From Nematopogon swammerdamellus (Eukaryota > Arthropoda > Insecta > Lepidoptera > Adelidae), in the NCBI GenBank assembly GCA_946902875.1, contig OX336340.1:21529566-21593565 (forward strand): a DNA stretch of 64,000 nucleotides, in the 5' to 3' direction. The notes under the pieces were generated by a model. The model was not told where the DNA came from. It did not search any database and saw nothing but the letters and a program-made list of their open reading frames with translations. Position numbers and translations under genes: made by a program. Of the stretch, positions 62,850 through 64,000 are shown in pieces. How positions within the stretch are numbered: position 1 is the stretch's first letter; every line of letters starts with the position of its first letter.

Positions 62850-63432
62850 GGTGTCCGTCCGTCTGTCACAGAGATTTTTCTCAAAAACTAAGTAACGCAG
62901 AAACTTGAAATTTGGCATAATGATAGATCTTGATGATGCGCACATAATATATCGCTCGTCAGTAACTAGATAATTTATTTTACATTAATATGGGGCGGTC
63001 AGTTTGGTACCAATAAAAATACATTTAAATTAACATATCATATTATGTAATATCATTGAAAAGAGCCAACTGTAAGGATTCTAAAAATATGCAAAAAAAG
63101 CGTACCCCCACCCTATGTTCCTAAAGCTAAAATGTTGATTTTAATAGGGTTAGTAGTATGTAGTAAGCCATATATTACAGGAAAAGTGCAGATTTTTTCG
63201 ACAATGTTATATTTTCGGCAAAAAAAGAATATTTTTTATTTTATTTATATTTTATATAACTATAAGAAGCAATGGTTTGCCTGACAAGTCAAACCATTGC
63301 TGTAGCTTTTATTTAGACGTTTCGAAAACACAATTATTTTGGTAAATATTATAACACAAATATATATATTGTGTGGTGGTACGGAACCCTCCGCGGTGCG
63401 CGAGTCCGACTCGCGACTTGGCGGCTTTTTTT
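62850..63432 (+). mobile_element. Q-related element with GCGCGAGT terminus
   Basis: It starts near GTCCGTCCGTCTGTCACAG, has TTTTTCTCAAAAACTAAG and AAACTTGAAATTTGGCAT, and ends ACGGAACCCTCCGCGGTGCG, CGAGTCCGACTCGCGACTTGG. The end matches Q but the interior differs, so it is a separate subfamily or a fusion. Confidence 0.65.
63268..63301. repeat. 12-bp perfect hairpin inside the Q-related element
   Basis: AGCAATGGTTTG and CAAACCATTGCT flank a 10-nt loop. Confidence 0.75.
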
Positions 63433-64000
63433 ATTAATATATCCTTCAGTTTTTTAAGCAAATTCATAGAAGCGGAGGAGCTTAGGTGACTGTAACGCGT
63501 TGTGATAAAGATACTTCGAGCCACAAGTGTGAGAGAGATAAGAATATATTTGTTATTTCGTTTTTATACATACACATTTAGAAGAACTTAATCTGCTGGA
63601 TGAGTTCTCTATAATTTTGAATTCTTTTAATGCTCGTTACAAGAGATTTATTATTACACAACATGTTTATGATTATATGCATCATTCGCATGATTTACGT
63701 ATGATTTTAATTATCATTAATGGAAGACATTGATGTGATCCATTACAAAATGAAATTTGATAAATTTATTTTTCTGTGTGTTTTTAAACACCTACCTTTC
63801 ATGTTATAATATTACTAACGTACATTTAATTAATGGTTTTATTGAAGCTACTCGCCAACAGGTGGCGCTATTTGCTGCATTTTAACGTGAAGGATCATTT
63901 TAGTTTCTATGGAAAACACTTTCACTGTCAATCAAAATGGTGAGTTTTAGAACCTAAAAAAATCAATTTTATAAGTTATTTTTTATTTCCGTAATGGAAA
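63433..64000. other. unassigned AT-rich end of the window
   Basis: A CTCF-like GCCAACAGGTGGCGCT lies at 63854-63869 (one mismatch to the core). Otherwise nothing recognised. Confidence 0.4.

Overview
This window looks like repeat-rich, non-coding DNA from an insect genome, most likely a lepidopteran. The evidence is AT-rich, intron-like sequence, no long conserved host ORF, and repeat signatures I associate with moths and butterflies: the 'GCCCGCGGCTTCGC' element, the 'GCGCGAGTTCGACTCGC' terminus, a mariner relic and R4/Dong-like and RTE-like LINE ends. I found no complete host protein-coding gene. The best host-gene hint is a possible first exon with a splice donor on the minus strand near 15.73-15.96 kb, inside a GC-rich cluster (15.6-17.3 kb).

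The window is mostly a layered set of mobile elements, named here by letters. SINE-like families A, B and C form a modular network. A and C share a roughly 75-bp 5' head (GTGGGGCC...GCCCCAC stem). A and B share a roughly 250-bp body and tail ending CCGTGTCAGTTTCCATAAA. B carries a chimeric head joining tRNA-like promoter boxes to a 5S rRNA-like segment. D has a Leu/Ser-tRNA-like head and a related central motif (CTAGGTGGTAGG). E has the D-type head joined to a different 3' tail resembling LINE ends. LINE remnants are all 5'-truncated: J1 and J2 (CR1/jockey-like C-termini), G and R (RTE-like C-termini), an R4/Dong-like endonuclease element with an open 284-codon frame, and a fragment ending in an RGNAAS-type motif. 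DNA elements include an internally deleted mariner, a 467-470-bp TA-flanked MITE (M1, three copies), palindromic elements (P), foldback elements and a TIR element with an internal tRNA-like promoter. Q is a widespread element running from 'CCGTACGGGACCC' to 'GCGCGAGTTCGACTCGC'.

Layout: 0-12 kb holds mixed A-E SINEs, M1, P and a short R4 copy. 12-15 kb holds SINE D, a 238-bp foldback and M1. 15.6-17.3 kb is the GC-rich possible promoter region. 17.5-21.6 kb holds C, Q, A and B copies and an alternating triplicate. 23.2 kb is a minisatellite. 24-25 kb has poly-G tracts. 25-27 kb holds LINE G, mariner and LINE J1. 27.3-28.4 kb is a 32-bp minisatellite split by SINE D. 31.4 kb is the TIR element. 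32-35.7 kb holds C fragments, LINE R and the R4-like ORF. 36-43 kb holds SINEs and LINE ends. 45.7 kb is M1. 47.7-53.9 kb is dense SINE with nested insertions and a minisatellite made from the A/C head. 54-64 kb holds LINE J1, C, B, the 56.3-kb LINE end, P, A and Q-related copies.

The most interesting system is the head- and body-swapping SINE network. It has a candidate mobilising LINE (R, 42.8 kb) that shares the A/B 3' tail, and one head has been amplified into a 13-unit minisatellite at 51.2 kb. All assignments come from reading the sequence by eye; no database search was run.
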